Origin: CBDBGD01 sp965205235
Lineage (GTDB): Bacteria > Chloroflexota > Dehalococcoidia > Lucifugimonadales > UBA1127
Length of the DNA stretch: 64,000 nt
Direction of reading: 5' to 3'
NCBI GenBank assembly: GCA_965205235.1
Contig: CBDBGD010000007.1
Location: 558,001 to 622,000 of the forward strand
Shown: positions 7,789 to 15,772 of the stretch, piece by piece
How the letters are laid out: the number at the start of each line of letters is the position of its first letter
How positions within the stretch are numbered: the stretch's first letter is position 1
Notes under the pieces: model-generated
Told to the model about the DNA's origin: nothing
Database searches by the model: none
Seen by the model: only the letters and a program-made list of their open reading frames with translations
Translations under genes and position numbers: made by a program

Positions 7789-7832
7789 GCGGGGAGGGGC
7801 CGCGGCGGACCTCGTTCGGGACGCTGTGCCGA

Positions 7833-8081
7833 CTAGCGGGGGACAGCGCCCTCGACGGTGATGAGCTCGGCCAGGATCTGCTGCATGGCCATGGTGTGGC
7901 TGCACCGGCCATGGCTCGCAAAGAAGGAGCAGGTGCAGTGCCAGGTGTTGTCCTTGAGGCTTACGGTGTGGTCGGCGTGTTCGCCGTGGAAGTTGGCGGT
8001 GAACTGAAGGATGGTTGCCCGATGGGGCTCCTGGGCGTACCGTCGGGCCTTCTCGATCTTGTGGATGAGACCTGAGTACAT
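7833..8081 (-). CDS. Small SWIM zinc-finger protein
   Basis: An 82-residue protein with a SWIM zinc-binding motif, CxC...CxH, visible as WHCTCSFFASHGRCSHTMA near the C-terminus. SWIM domains bind nucleic acid or protein partners; no specific role can be assigned. The N-terminal half (KIEKARRYAQEPHRATILQF) is typical of stand-alone SWIM proteins. The start at 8081 is chosen because AGGAGG lies six bases upstream; the frame stays open for another 21 codons without support. Confidence 0.8.
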   Translation of the reverse strand: MYSGLIHKIEKARRYAQEPHRATILQFTANFHGEHADHTVSLKDNTWHCTCSFFASHGRCSHTMAMQQILAELITVEGAVPR

Positions 8082-8174
8082 GCAGCCTCCTGAGGGGGGT
8101 CTCCCGGCTTCACTCATTCTAGCCACGCCCCCCTTCGCGGTCAACCATGCGAGCGCCCATTTCTTCGTGTTATG

Positions 8175-8858
8175 TCACGTAACGGGCCGCCCTCGCGTGA
8201 CCTGTAGGCCAAGGAGCGCCGGGAGCGCGGCCATATCGGAGAAGCCTTCGACTGCCGGATCGTCGGCCACGGCAGTATTCCACGCGGTCGCATACAGCAA
8301 GACGCGCATTCCGGCAGCCACGCCAGCCTGGGCGCCCGGCGCGCTGTCCTCGACGACGACGCACTGCGAGGGCGGGACTCCCGACGTCCGCGCCGCGTGG
8401 AGGAACAGGTCAGGGTATGGCTTGCTCCGCGTCACCATCGAGGCGCTGAAGAGCCGCCCTTCGAACCATGGGTAGAGACCCGTGAGCTTGAGCCGCTGTG
8501 CTACCGCCTCCGGAGGGCCGTTCGAGGCCACACAGATCGCCACGCCTGAATCGACCACCGCCTCGATGGCGTCGGCGACGCCGGGGACCGCACGGAGCCC
8601 TTCCTCGACGGCGCGGCGCTCTGTGTCCTCGAGCAGGTCGGCAAAGTTCTCCGGCAACGACACGCCCCACTGCACCCGCGCTATGTCCCTCACCTGCCTG
8701 GTGGTGACGCCGTTGAAGTGCATCCTCATCTGATCGTGCTGCAGGTGCAAGCCGAAGCGTGCGAAGAGGCGGCCCATGGCCGGGATGGTCAGCGATTCGC
8801 TGTCGACGAGGACGCCGTCGCAGTCGAAGATGACCAGGCGGGGTGATCTACCGCCCAT
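8175..8858 (-). CDS. HAD-family phosphatase (beta-phosphoglucomutase-like)
   Basis: A haloacid-dehalogenase-superfamily hydrolase, probably a sugar-phosphate phosphatase or phosphoglucomutase-like enzyme. Motif I is VIFDCDGVLVDSE with the nucleophile Asp near residue 12. Motif II is CVASNGPP, motif III is RSKPYPDLFLHAA, and motif IV is CVVVEDSAPGAQAG. A helical cap lies between motifs I and II. The ATG at 8858 is preferred; it overlaps the upstream acetyltransferase by 11 bases, so the two are likely co-translated. The substrate is unknown. Confidence 0.88.
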   Translation of the reverse strand: MGGRSPRLVIFDCDGVLVDSESLTIPAMGRLFARFGLHLQHDQMRMHFNGVTTRQVRDIARVQWGVSLPENFADLLEDTERRAVEEGLRAVPGVADAIEAVVDSGVAICVASNGPPEAVAQRLKLTGLYPWFEGRLFSASMVTRSKPYPDLFLHAARTSGVPPSQCVVVEDSAPGAQAGVAAGMRVLLYATAWNTAVADDPAVEGFSDMAALPALLGLQVTRGRPVT

Positions 8859-9273
8859 GGGTGAACAGCACGAACCGCTCGTCAAGCTTGAAGCCCACGG
8901 AGGCCCAGTAGTCCATCGCCCACTGATGGTCCTTCTCGACCAACGCGCCGATCACCTTCACGCCGTTGCGAGCGAAGCGAACCTTGACCTCCTCCAACAG
9001 GGCACGCCCGATACCCTTTCGCCGGTGGCGAGCGTCGACGGCGAGCCTGGAGATTGCTCCGCGCCACCCATCGAAGCCTCCCATGATGGTCCCGACGACC
9101 CGACCGCCCACCTCCGCTACCAGGAACTCGAGGCCTGGCTCGCTCACCGCGCGTCCGACGTCTTCGGGCGTATCAGTCGGAGTACGCGAGGCGCCCGAAA
9201 CGGCCCACAGGGAGAGGACGCTTGGAACGTCCTCCAGACGGCAGTCTCTGATTACCACTTCCAGTTTCGACAT
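8848..9273 (-). CDS. GNAT-family N-acetyltransferase
   Basis: A single-domain acetyl-CoA-dependent acetyltransferase of 141 residues. The acetyl-CoA loop is visible in ISRLAVDARHRRKGIGRALLEEV (R/Q-x-x-G-x-G/A type), after the strands EFLVAEVGGRVVGTIMGGFDG. The C-terminal MDYWASVGFKLDE is also typical. It resembles the YpeA/RimI-like group; the substrate is unknown. The ATG at 9273 is taken because the family alignment begins there; a start 21 codons earlier is possible. It is translationally coupled to the HAD gene. Confidence 0.85.
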   Translation of the reverse strand: MSKLEVVIRDCRLEDVPSVLSLWAVSGASRTPTDTPEDVGRAVSEPGLEFLVAEVGGRVVGTIMGGFDGWRGAISRLAVDARHRRKGIGRALLEEVKVRFARNGVKVIGALVEKDHQWAMDYWASVGFKLDERFVLFTHGR

Positions 9274-9355
9274 GCCGAACCCAAAGAGCCTCCATGGATA
9301 GCAAAGGCCCTGCGAATGCAGGGCCCTTACGCTCACCGGCGGTGAATGACGGGGG

Positions 9356-9904
9356 TCAGGAGGCCCGGCCCTTGCCCAGGTCCTCCAGGTTCAGTCCTTC
9401 AACGAAGTCCTTGAAGGCGGAGAGGCGGCGCATCTCCTCCTCCCCGATCTTCCTCCCCTCCTCGTCCGGCGGCCGATCCTCCATGATGGGCTGACCCGTC
9501 TCCTTGTCGAGCAGGACGCCGGCGCGGTCCAGGACTGCCTCGTCGGCGTAGATGGGGACGCGGGTGCGGACGGCCAGCGCAATGGCATCGCTGGGGCGGG
9601 AGTCGACCTCCACGGTGCGGCTGTCGACACTGAGCACGATCTTGGCGTAGAAGGTGTCGTTCTGCAGATCGCTGACCGTGATGTGGGAGACCTTGCCCCC
9701 CAGGCTGTCGATGACGCTGTCGAGCAGGTCGTGGGTGAGGGGACGGGGGACGGAGACGTCCTGCAGCTTGACGGCGATGGCGTCCGCCTCAGCGGGGCCA
9801 ACCCAGATGGGGAGGTACCGGTCCGCGTCCTTCTGCTTGAGAATCACCACGCGCTGATAGTTCATCAGGCTGACGCGGATGCTCTCGATGGACATTTCCA
9901 GCAT
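9356..9904 (-). CDS. Bifunctional nuclease family protein (DUF151)
   Basis: A 182-residue member of the DUF151/bifunctional nuclease family; plant and bacterial relatives have reported DNase and RNase activity. The domain spans about residues 4-135, with IESIRVSLMNYQRVVILKQ, YLPIWVGPAEADAIA and SRPSDAIALAVRT as recognisable blocks. A C-terminal stretch (IGEEEMRRLSAFKDFVEGLNLEDLGK) resembles a UVR-like helical hairpin. It has its own promoter at 9940-9969. It lies after the ribosomal operon on the same strand but is probably a separate unit. Confidence 0.9.
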   Translation of the reverse strand: MLEMSIESIRVSLMNYQRVVILKQKDADRYLPIWVGPAEADAIAVKLQDVSVPRPLTHDLLDSVIDSLGGKVSHITVSDLQNDTFYAKIVLSVDSRTVEVDSRPSDAIALAVRTRVPIYADEAVLDRAGVLLDKETGQPIMEDRPPDEEGRKIGEEEMRRLSAFKDFVEGLNLEDLGKGRAS

Positions 9905-9939
9905 CGGGTAACTCCCGCCGAGCAGTGCTCCTAGTTGGG

Positions 9940-9969
9940 ATTGTACGCACGCCCGTCAACGGCTGTCAA
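9940..9969 (-). promoter_or_regulatory. Promoter of the bifunctional nuclease gene
   Basis: On the minus strand a perfect TTGACA (9964-9969) is followed after 18 bases by TACAAT (9940-9945). The predicted start lies about 30 bases before the ATG at 9904. A second, overlapping TTGACG inside the spacer is too close to the -10 to be used. Confidence 0.75.
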
Positions 9970-10002
9970 TCAAAGGGCAAGCGAAAGAGCAACCCGTAGA
10001 CC

Positions 10003-10413
10003 CTAGCGCTTGGTGTACTGGGGCGCCCGGCGGGCCCGCTTGAGGCCGTACTTCTTGCTCTCCTTTACCCGCGCGTCCCGGGTGAGCATGCCGTGGCGTC
10101 GCAGGAGCGGCCGCAGCTCCGGGTCGTAGTCGAGCAGGGCGCGGGCAAGGCCGTGCCGAAGTGCGCCGGCCCAGGCGGAGATGCCCCCGCCGTGGAGCTT
10201 GGCGATGACGGAGAACTGCTCCATGGTCTCCGTGACGCGGAGAGGCTCCAGGGCGTGCCCCTGCCAGGAGGGCCAGGGGATGGCGTCGTCCAGCGTCCGG
10301 CCGTTGATGGCCACCTGGCCCGGGCCGGGGTACAGCCGGACCTGCGCCACCGCAGTCTTCCGCTTGCCGGTCCCGGCGTAGTAGGTCTTTTCGCCTTCTC
10401 GCGCAGTCGTCAC
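10003..10413 (-). CDS. rpsI: 30S ribosomal protein S9
   Basis: S9 is a small-subunit protein whose C-terminal tail reaches the P-site tRNA. The 136-residue product has YYAGTGKRKTAVAQVRLYPG, the GGGISAWAGALRHGLARAL core and the basic ending KKYGLKRARRAPQYTKR. The GTG start at 10413 overlaps the rplM stop as GTGA, so translation is coupled. It is the last gene of the roughly 20.7-kb ribosomal run. Downstream only a weak hairpin is visible, without a convincing T-tract. Confidence 0.95.
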   Translation of the reverse strand: MTTAREGEKTYYAGTGKRKTAVAQVRLYPGPGQVAINGRTLDDAIPWPSWQGHALEPLRVTETMEQFSVIAKLHGGGISAWAGALRHGLARALLDYDPELRPLLRRHGMLTRDARVKESKKYGLKRARRAPQYTKR

Positions 10414-10886
10414 GAGGTCTGTTCCTCCCTCTTCTCCCGAGGCTTGGGCGCCGGAGCGGCGACCTGGGCGTCGTGGGGGTGATCGGGCCCCGGATACACC
10501 TTCAGGCGCTTCAGCATCTGGCGGCCCAGGGTGGTCTTGGGCAGCATCCCCTGGACGGCCTTCTCGATGACCTTGTTGGGGTTGCGCTGCAGCATCTGTT
10601 CGAGGGTGAAGGTCCGCATGCCTCCGGGGTACCGCGAGTGGAAGTGGTACTCCTTCTGCGCGAGCTTGCGCCCCGTGACCTTCACGTTGGCCGCGTTGAC
10701 CACCACCACAAAGTCGCCTGTGTTCATGGTGGGCGTGTACAGCGGGCGATGCTTGCCCTGCAGCAGCCGGGAAATCTGGCTGGCCAGCCTCCCCAGGGGC
10801 GTCTCCGACGCGTCGAAGACGTGCCACTGCGGGTGCAGGTCCACCGGCCTGGCCGAGTAGGTCTTCTTCATCTTTGTGGTAGCCAT
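10410..10886 (-). CDS. rplM: 50S ribosomal protein L13
   Basis: An early-assembling large-subunit protein. The 158-residue product contains WHVFDASETPLGRLASQISR, GDFVVVVNAANVKVTG and GMLPKTTLGRQMLKRLKVYPG, all standard. A tail of about 15 residues rich in A, P, K and E is longer than usual. The ATG at 10886 lies inside the 3' end of truA (19-base overlap). Confidence 0.95.
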   Translation of the reverse strand: MATTKMKKTYSARPVDLHPQWHVFDASETPLGRLASQISRLLQGKHRPLYTPTMNTGDFVVVVNAANVKVTGRKLAQKEYHFHSRYPGGMRTFTLEQMLQRNPNKVIEKAVQGMLPKTTLGRQMLKRLKVYPGPDHPHDAQVAAPAPKPREKREEQTS

Positions 10887-11668
10887 TCCTGATAGTCCTC
10901 TTCTATGTCGTTCCCCTGCTCCGGCAGGGAGTCCGGATACGAGACCCGAACGAGATACAAGCCCCGGGCCGGAAGCGCAGGCGCACGACCGGGGTGATCG
11001 TCTCCCCTGGTCAGCGCCTGAAAGCCCTCCACGGAGAGCCCTCCAAGCCCCACCTGGACCAGCCCGCCCGCCATGCGCCGCACCTGGTGCAGGTAGAAGG
11101 AGGTGGCGACCACCTCCAGAGCCACCCACGGGCCTCTGTGGAGCACCTCCGCACGGAAGACTCGCTGGGGCCAGCGCGGCCTCCGGTCGGGCGGAGCGAA
11201 GGGCGGGCGATGGTGCTCCCCCACCAGGTGGCGGGCTGCCGCGGCCATGGCGCCGTCGTCGAGGGGCTTCGGCACGTGGTAGCTGAGCTCCCGCCACAGG
11301 GCCGAGGCCTTGGGCCGGTTCAGCACCAGGTACCGGTACGTCCGGCTGCACGCTCCTCGCCGGGGGTCGAAGCGCAGGTCGACGGGGTATGCGGCCTGCA
11401 CGCGAATGTCCGGGGGGAGCGCGGCGTTGAGCGCCCGCGCAAAGGTCTCCGATGGGTAGCGGGCCTCCGTCGTGAAGGCCACGACCTGCCCCAGCGCGTG
11501 CGTGCCTGCGTCGGTGCGCCCGGCGCCATAGGTTTTAACGTGCGTTCCCAGGAGCCGCTCCAGGGCCTCTTCCACCTCGCCCTGGACTGTCCTGGTCCCA
11601 GGTTGGACCTGGTACCCGCCGTAGCGGGCGCCCTGGTACTCCAGCACCAGGGCGTGTCTGCGCTGCAC
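10868..11668 (-). CDS. truA: tRNA pseudouridine(38-40) synthase
   Basis: TruA converts uridines 38-40 of tRNA anticodon arms to pseudouridine. The 266-residue product holds the catalytic aspartate in YGAGRTDAGTHALGQV (about residue 52). It also has RTYRYLVLNRP, FYLHQVRRMAGGLVQVG and ALPARGLYLVRVSYP. Placement between rplQ and rplM is known in Firmicutes and other Gram-positive lineages. It overlaps rplM by 19 bases. Confidence 0.95.
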   Translation of the reverse strand: MQRRHALVLEYQGARYGGYQVQPGTRTVQGEVEEALERLLGTHVKTYGAGRTDAGTHALGQVVAFTTEARYPSETFARALNAALPPDIRVQAAYPVDLRFDPRRGACSRTYRYLVLNRPKASALWRELSYHVPKPLDDGAMAAAARHLVGEHHRPPFAPPDRRPRWPQRVFRAEVLHRGPWVALEVVATSFYLHQVRRMAGGLVQVGLGGLSVEGFQALTRGDDHPGRAPALPARGLYLVRVSYPDSLPEQGNDIEEDYQEWLPQR

Positions 11669-11695
11669 GGGAACGGGCCTCCTAGCCTCGCAGAG

Positions 11696-12091
11696 CTAGA
11701 CGAACTCCACGAGGACCACAGGGGCGGCGTCTCCCATGCGATTCCCCAGCTTCAGAATACGGGTGTAGCCTCCGTCCCGGTCGCTGTACCGCGGGGCCAG
11801 CTCCTCAAAGAGCTTGCGGATGACCCCGTCGTCCGGGAGGTAGGCCAGGGCCATCCTCCGGTAGTGCAGGGCCTTGGTCCGGTTCTCCAGCGTATCGCCC
11901 TGCTCCAGGGCGTGGTGGGCCCGGCGGCCCAGGGTGACCATCCGCTCCGCGAGGGGGCGAACGGCCTTGGCCTTGGCTTCCGTCGTGCGGATGCGCTCGT
12001 GGATGAACAGGGAGCGGATGAGCCCCCGGAACAGGGCCTTCCGCTGGCCGCTGGGGCGGCGAAGCTTGCGATGGTGGCGCTGATGGGGCAT
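11696..12091 (-). CDS. rplQ: 50S ribosomal protein L17
   Basis: A 131-residue large-subunit protein near the exit tunnel. It starts MPHQRHHRKLRRPSGQRKALFRGL and contains RIRTTEAKAKAVRPLAERM and DGGYTRILKLGNRMGD, all diagnostic. It follows rpoA with three bases between them, the usual alpha-operon order. Confidence 0.96.
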   Translation of the reverse strand: MPHQRHHRKLRRPSGQRKALFRGLIRSLFIHERIRTTEAKAKAVRPLAERMVTLGRRAHHALEQGDTLENRTKALHYRRMALAYLPDDGVIRKLFEELAPRYSDRDGGYTRILKLGNRMGDAAPVVLVEFV

Positions 12092-12094
12092 GGC

Positions 12095-13164
12095 CTACTC
12101 CTCTTCCTCCTCCGCCTCCATGGACTCGTCCAGCTCCTCGGTTTCGTCCACGATGGCCGGCGCCTGCTCTTCTTCGTCCTCGTCCGAACGGCCCTCCGGG
12201 ACGGGGAAGCCCTTCTCCTCGAGGCGTGCGATGAGCTCCTCAAGGGACCGGTCGCCGAAGTTGCGAATGCGCAGGAGCTCGGCCTGGGTGCGCTCCAAGA
12301 TCTCTCCCACCTTGTGGATGTCGGCGCGCTTGAGGCAGTTCAGGGTGCGCGAGGAGAGCTCCAGCCGCTCGACCAGGGTGTTGTAGACCTCGACCGGAAT
12401 GGACAGGGCGATGGAGGAGGTGGCGTCGGACCCGGCGGCAGCCTTGCCCACGACGGTGAACAGGAACAGGTGGTCCATGAGGATCTGGGAGGCCTTCTGG
12501 ACAGCGTCCACGGGCGTGAGGGAGCCGTCGGTCCACACCTCCAGCACCAGGCGCTCGTAGTCCGTCACCTGGCCGACGCGGGTGCGTTCCACGGTGTAGT
12601 TGACCTTGCGCACGGGGGTGAAGATGGCGTCCACGGGGAGGGTGCCGATGGGGAGGCCGTCGCCGTGCTGGGCGGGGACGTAGCCCCTACCGTGCTCCAC
12701 GTTGAACTCGACCTGCAGCCTGGCGTCGGGGGAGTCCAGGGTGGCCAGGCGAATCTCCGGGTTCACGATTTCGAAGTCGACGGGCGCGCTGATGTCGCCG
12801 GCGAAGACCTCGCCCGGCCCGGTGACGTCCAGGTGCATTCGACCCGGCCAGCCCGTCAAGGGCCGGAGGCGAATGGACTTGATCCGCTGGATCAAGCCAA
12901 GCACGTCGTCCCGGACGTGGGGGATGGTGGCGTACTCGTGCAGGACGCCGTCGATGCGGATCCAGGTGACGGAGGCGCCGGGGATGGAGCTCAGCAGCAC
13001 GCGCCGCAGGGGGGTGCCCAGGGTGATGCCGAACCCCCGCTCCAGCGGCTCCACGGCGAACTTGCCGTAGGGCCCCTCAACCTCCAGGACCTTGATCTCT
13101 ATCCTGGGACGGGCTGCTCCGCAAGCGGCTCCTCCCGAGGCCCCAGGGGCAGTAGCTCAACCAC
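12095..13164 (-). CDS. rpoA: RNA polymerase subunit alpha, with apparent frameshift near the 5' end
   Basis: The alpha subunit dimerises to scaffold RNA polymerase and contacts promoters and activators. The N-terminal domain shows VEPLERGFGITLGTPLRRVL and the C-terminal domain CLKRADIHKVGEILERTQ. An acidic tail of about 35 residues follows. The conserved block RPRIEIKVLEVEGPYGKF upstream of VEPLERG is in the main frame but has no start codon. A GTG at 13164 with GGAG eight bases before it opens another frame that runs into TAG (13099-13101). The frames join if one C is added to the CCC at 13106-13108, giving 356 residues. A base-call or assembly deletion is likeliest; real frameshifting or a GTG start at 13054 are alternatives. 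Confidence 0.9.
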
Positions 13165-13176
13165 AGTGCTCACTCC

Positions 13177-13800
13177 TCAGCGAGAGTAGAACTCCACAAT
13201 CATGCGGGTGTCGACCCGCCCTTCCATTTCCGTGACGTCCGGCAGAGAGATGACGCGTCCCTCGCCGGTGGCGGGGTCCAGGCTGAGCCACGCGGGGACG
13301 GTCCCGTGGACTCTGTCCGCCAGGAGCTGCACGAAGTCCCGGCCCTTGCTCTGCTCTTTCCATGCGACGACGTCGTTGGGGCGCAGGATGGCGGACGGGA
13401 TGTCCAGCTTGCGGCCGTTCACGGTGAAATGGCCGTGCGTGACCAGCTGCCTGGCCTGGCTGCGGGAGGAGGCGTAGTTCAGACGATGGACCACGTTGTC
13501 CAGCCGCCGCTCCAGAAGCTGCAGCAGGTACTGGCCGGTGATGCCCGGCTCCTGCTGGGCCCGCTTCATGTAGCGTGCGAACTGGCGCTCCCGGATGCCG
13601 TAGGCGTTGCGCAGCTTCTGCTTCTCCAGAAGCCGCAGCGCGTAGTCCGAGGGGCGTCGGCGGCGCATGCGTCGGTCGCCCGGAGCGCGCCGTCGTCGTT
13701 CGATGGCGCACTTGGGCGTCGAGCATCGCTCTCCCTTGAGGAAGAGCTTCTCGCCGGCCTGACGGCAAAGTCGACAGGATGGTCCTGTGTAACGTCCCAT
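13177..13800 (-). CDS. rpsD: 30S ribosomal protein S4
   Basis: A primary 16S rRNA binder, a translational repressor in some bacteria. The 207-residue product begins MGRYTGPSCRLCRQAGEKLF with a zinc-finger-like cysteine set (CRLC and a later C-x5-C). An S4 RNA-binding domain follows with RLDNVVHRLNYASSRSQARQ and HFTVNGRKLDIPS. It sits between rpsK and rpoA in standard order. Confidence 0.96.
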   Translation of the reverse strand: MGRYTGPSCRLCRQAGEKLFLKGERCSTPKCAIERRRRAPGDRRMRRRRPSDYALRLLEKQKLRNAYGIRERQFARYMKRAQQEPGITGQYLLQLLERRLDNVVHRLNYASSRSQARQLVTHGHFTVNGRKLDIPSAILRPNDVVAWKEQSKGRDFVQLLADRVHGTVPAWLSLDPATGEGRVISLPDVTEMEGRVDTRMIVEFYSR

Positions 13801-13807
13801 GAGCCTC

Positions 13808-14191
13808 CTAGACGCGCCGCCGCTTGGGTGGGCGGCAGCCGTTGTGGGGAGTGGGGGTGACGTCCCGAATGCCGGAGATGAAGAGCCCGGCAGCCTGCAG
13901 GGAGCGGATGGCGGCTTCCCGGCCCGGGCCGGGGCCCTTCACGTAGACCTCCACCTGGCGCAGGCCGTGCTCCATGCCCCTGCGAGCGGCCGTCTCGGCG
14001 GCGCGGCCCGCGGCGAAGGCCGTGCCCTTGCGGGAGCCCTTGAAACCGCCGGTGCCCGCGCTCCCCCACGCCAGCACGTTCCCCTCCAGGTCGGTCAGGG
14101 TCACGATGGTGTTGTTGAAGGTGGACCCGACATAGACCCGGCCCGAGGGTACCTGCTTGCGCTCTCTGCGCCGCGCTCTACGCTGTGCCAT
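13808..14191 (-). CDS. rpsK: 30S ribosomal protein S11
   Basis: A platform protein of the small subunit, 127 residues. Motifs include YVGSTFNNTIVTLTDLEGN, WGSAGTGGFKGSRKGTAFAA and IRDVTPTPHNGCRPPKRRRV, all canonical. The N-terminus is very basic (RRARRRERKQ). Confidence 0.96.
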   Translation of the reverse strand: MAQRRARRRERKQVPSGRVYVGSTFNNTIVTLTDLEGNVLAWGSAGTGGFKGSRKGTAFAAGRAAETAARRGMEHGLRQVEVYVKGPGPGREAAIRSLQAAGLFISGIRDVTPTPHNGCRPPKRRRV

Positions 14192-14214
14192 ACCGCTCCT
14201 TCAATCCTTGTCCG

Positions 14215-14598
14215 CTACTTCCTGGTGCCGCTGCGCCGCCTGCCTGCCACGGTCTTCCTGGGACCCTTCCGAGTGCGGGCGTTGGTCTTGGAGCGCTGCC
14301 CGCGCACCGGGAGCCCCCGTGCATGCCGGACGCCCTGGTAGCACCGAATCTCGATCTTGCGACGGATGTCCATCTGGACCGTCCGCCGCAGGTCGCCTTC
14401 CGTCCTGTACTGCGAGTCGACCACCTCCCGCAGGCGTGACAGCTGCTCTTCTGTCAGGTCCCGCACGCGGGGGTTGTCCTCCAGGCCGGCGGTGACCGCG
14501 GCCTTGCGGGCCAGCGTGGGCCCAATGCCGTAGATGCGGCGCAGGGCTATCTCCACCCGCTTGAGGTCTGGAATGTTGACTCCGGCAACAAGGGCCAT
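14215..14598 (-). CDS. rpsM: 30S ribosomal protein S13
   Basis: A small-subunit head protein contacting the large subunit and P-site tRNA. The 127-residue product starts MALVAGVNIPDLKRVEIALR and contains YGIGPTLARKAAVTAGL, IEIRCYQGVRHARGLPVRGQ and RTRKGPRKTVAGRR. Length and order are normal. Confidence 0.96.
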   Translation of the reverse strand: MALVAGVNIPDLKRVEIALRRIYGIGPTLARKAAVTAGLEDNPRVRDLTEEQLSRLREVVDSQYRTEGDLRRTVQMDIRRKIEIRCYQGVRHARGLPVRGQRSKTNARTRKGPRKTVAGRRRSGTRK

Positions 14599-14616
14599 CT
14601 GCGCCTCCCTCCCCGG

Positions 14617-14730
14617 CTATCCCTGGCGCTGCTTGTGACGGGCGTTGATGCAGATGACCCGCACCACGCCCTTGCGCCGAATAATCTTGCAGCGGTCACA
14701 GCGCCGCTTGACTGATGGTTTGACCTTCAT
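14617..14730 (-). CDS. rpmJ: 50S ribosomal protein L36
   Basis: The smallest ribosomal protein, 37 residues, binding zinc through CDRC...C...H. The translated sequence begins MKVKPSVKRRCDRCKIIRR and ends RVICINARHKQRQG, matching L36 throughout. It lies between infA and rpsM, as in most bacteria. Confidence 0.96.
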   Translation of the reverse strand: MKVKPSVKRRCDRCKIIRRKGVVRVICINARHKQRQG

Positions 14731-14745
14731 ACCAGCTCTCTATCC

Positions 14746-14964
14746 CTACCGGAAGCGATAGGTTATGCGACCCCGAGTGAGGTCATAGGGGGACAACTCC
14801 ACCAGCACGCGGTCTCCGGGCAGAACGCGGATGAAGTGCATCCGAATCTTGCCGGAGGCGTGGGCCAGCACCTCGTGCCCGTTCGCCAACCGCACTCGGA
14901 AGTTGACGTTGGGCAGAGCCTCTTCCACCATGCCCTCTACTTCTATGGTCGCTTTCTTCGGCAT
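14746..14964 (-). CDS. infA: Translation initiation factor IF-1
   Basis: IF-1 occupies the ribosomal A site during initiation. The 72-residue OB-fold protein has IEVEGMVEEALPNVNFRVRL, then SGKIRMHFIRVLPGDRVLVE and LSPYDLTRGRITYRFR. These are near-invariant family features. Confidence 0.97.
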   Translation of the reverse strand: MPKKATIEVEGMVEEALPNVNFRVRLANGHEVLAHASGKIRMHFIRVLPGDRVLVELSPYDLTRGRITYRFR

Positions 14965-14974
14965 GCTCTTTCCG

Positions 14975-15772
14975 TTAGGCTCGCGGCGCCGTCAGGACCT
15001 CGGAGCCCTCTGCGGTGACGGCGACGGTGTGCTCGAAGTGAGCGGAGAGTGTGCCGTCGGCCGTCACGACCGTCCATCGGTCGGAGAGGAGCTTGGTCTG
15101 CCACGTTCCGATGTTCACCATGGGCTCGATGGCCAGCACCATACCCTCCCGGAGGAGAAGGCCCCGGCCCCGGACGCCGTAGTTGGGGACCTGGGGCTCT
15201 TCGTGAAGACGCCGCCCGATGCCGTGGCCCACGTACTCCCTGACCACGCCGTAGCCCCTGGACTCGGCGTACTGCTGGACCGCTGCGCCGATGTCGCCAA
15301 GCCGCGCGCCGGGCGCTACTGCTTCGATGGCCCGTTCCAGCGACTCGCGCCCGGTCTGCAGCAGGGCCTGGGCCTCGTCCGAGACGGTGCCTGCCTGCAC
15401 CGAGAACGCTGCGTCCCCGTAGAGGCCGTCCACGATGGCGCCTACGTCCATCTTCACTATATCGCCGTCCTCAATGACCCTGGAGCCGGGAATGCCGTGC
15501 ACAATCTCCTCGTTGAGCGAGACGCAAATGGTGGCGGGGAAGCCACGATAGCCCAAGAAGGCAGGCTTGGCGCCCATCCGCTTGATCTCTTTGGCGGCCA
15601 GGGCGTCCAGATCCTGCGTCCTCATCCCCGGCCTGACCGACTCTCGCAACAGAGCGATGACCGATGCAACGACGCGACCAGCCTCGCGCATGCTCTCCAA
15701 CTCCCGGGGCGACTTGATGGTTACCCCGGCAGGTGCGGGCACGGCAGGGCTGATAGTCCGGCTCTCGCGCAC
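14975..15772 (-). CDS. map: Methionine aminopeptidase, type I
   Basis: Removes the initiator methionine from new proteins with a dinuclear metal site. The 265-residue product shows the metal ligands in KMDVGAIVDGLYGDAAF (two Asp), VGHGIGRRLHEEPQVPNY (His), LAIEPMVN (Glu) and HFEHTVAVT (Glu). The GTG start at 15772 shares one base with the adk stop (TAGTG) and has GGGGAG seven bases upstream. The N-terminal extension of about 16 residues is short and unremarkable. Confidence 0.95.
   Translation of the reverse strand: MRESRTISPAVPAPAGVTIKSPRELESMREAGRVVASVIALLRESVRPGMRTQDLDALAAKEIKRMGAKPAFLGYRGFPATICVSLNEEIVHGIPGSRVIEDGDIVKMDVGAIVDGLYGDAAFSVQAGTVSDEAQALLQTGRESLERAIEAVAPGARLGDIGAAVQQYAESRGYGVVREYVGHGIGRRLHEEPQVPNYGVRGRGLLLREGMVLAIEPMVNIGTWQTKLLSDRWTVVTADGTLSAHFEHTVAVTAEGSEVLTAPRA

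Noticed and set aside
9905..10002. A rho-independent terminator after the ribosomal run
   Set aside because: Only a weak interrupted stem without a proper T-tract is present.
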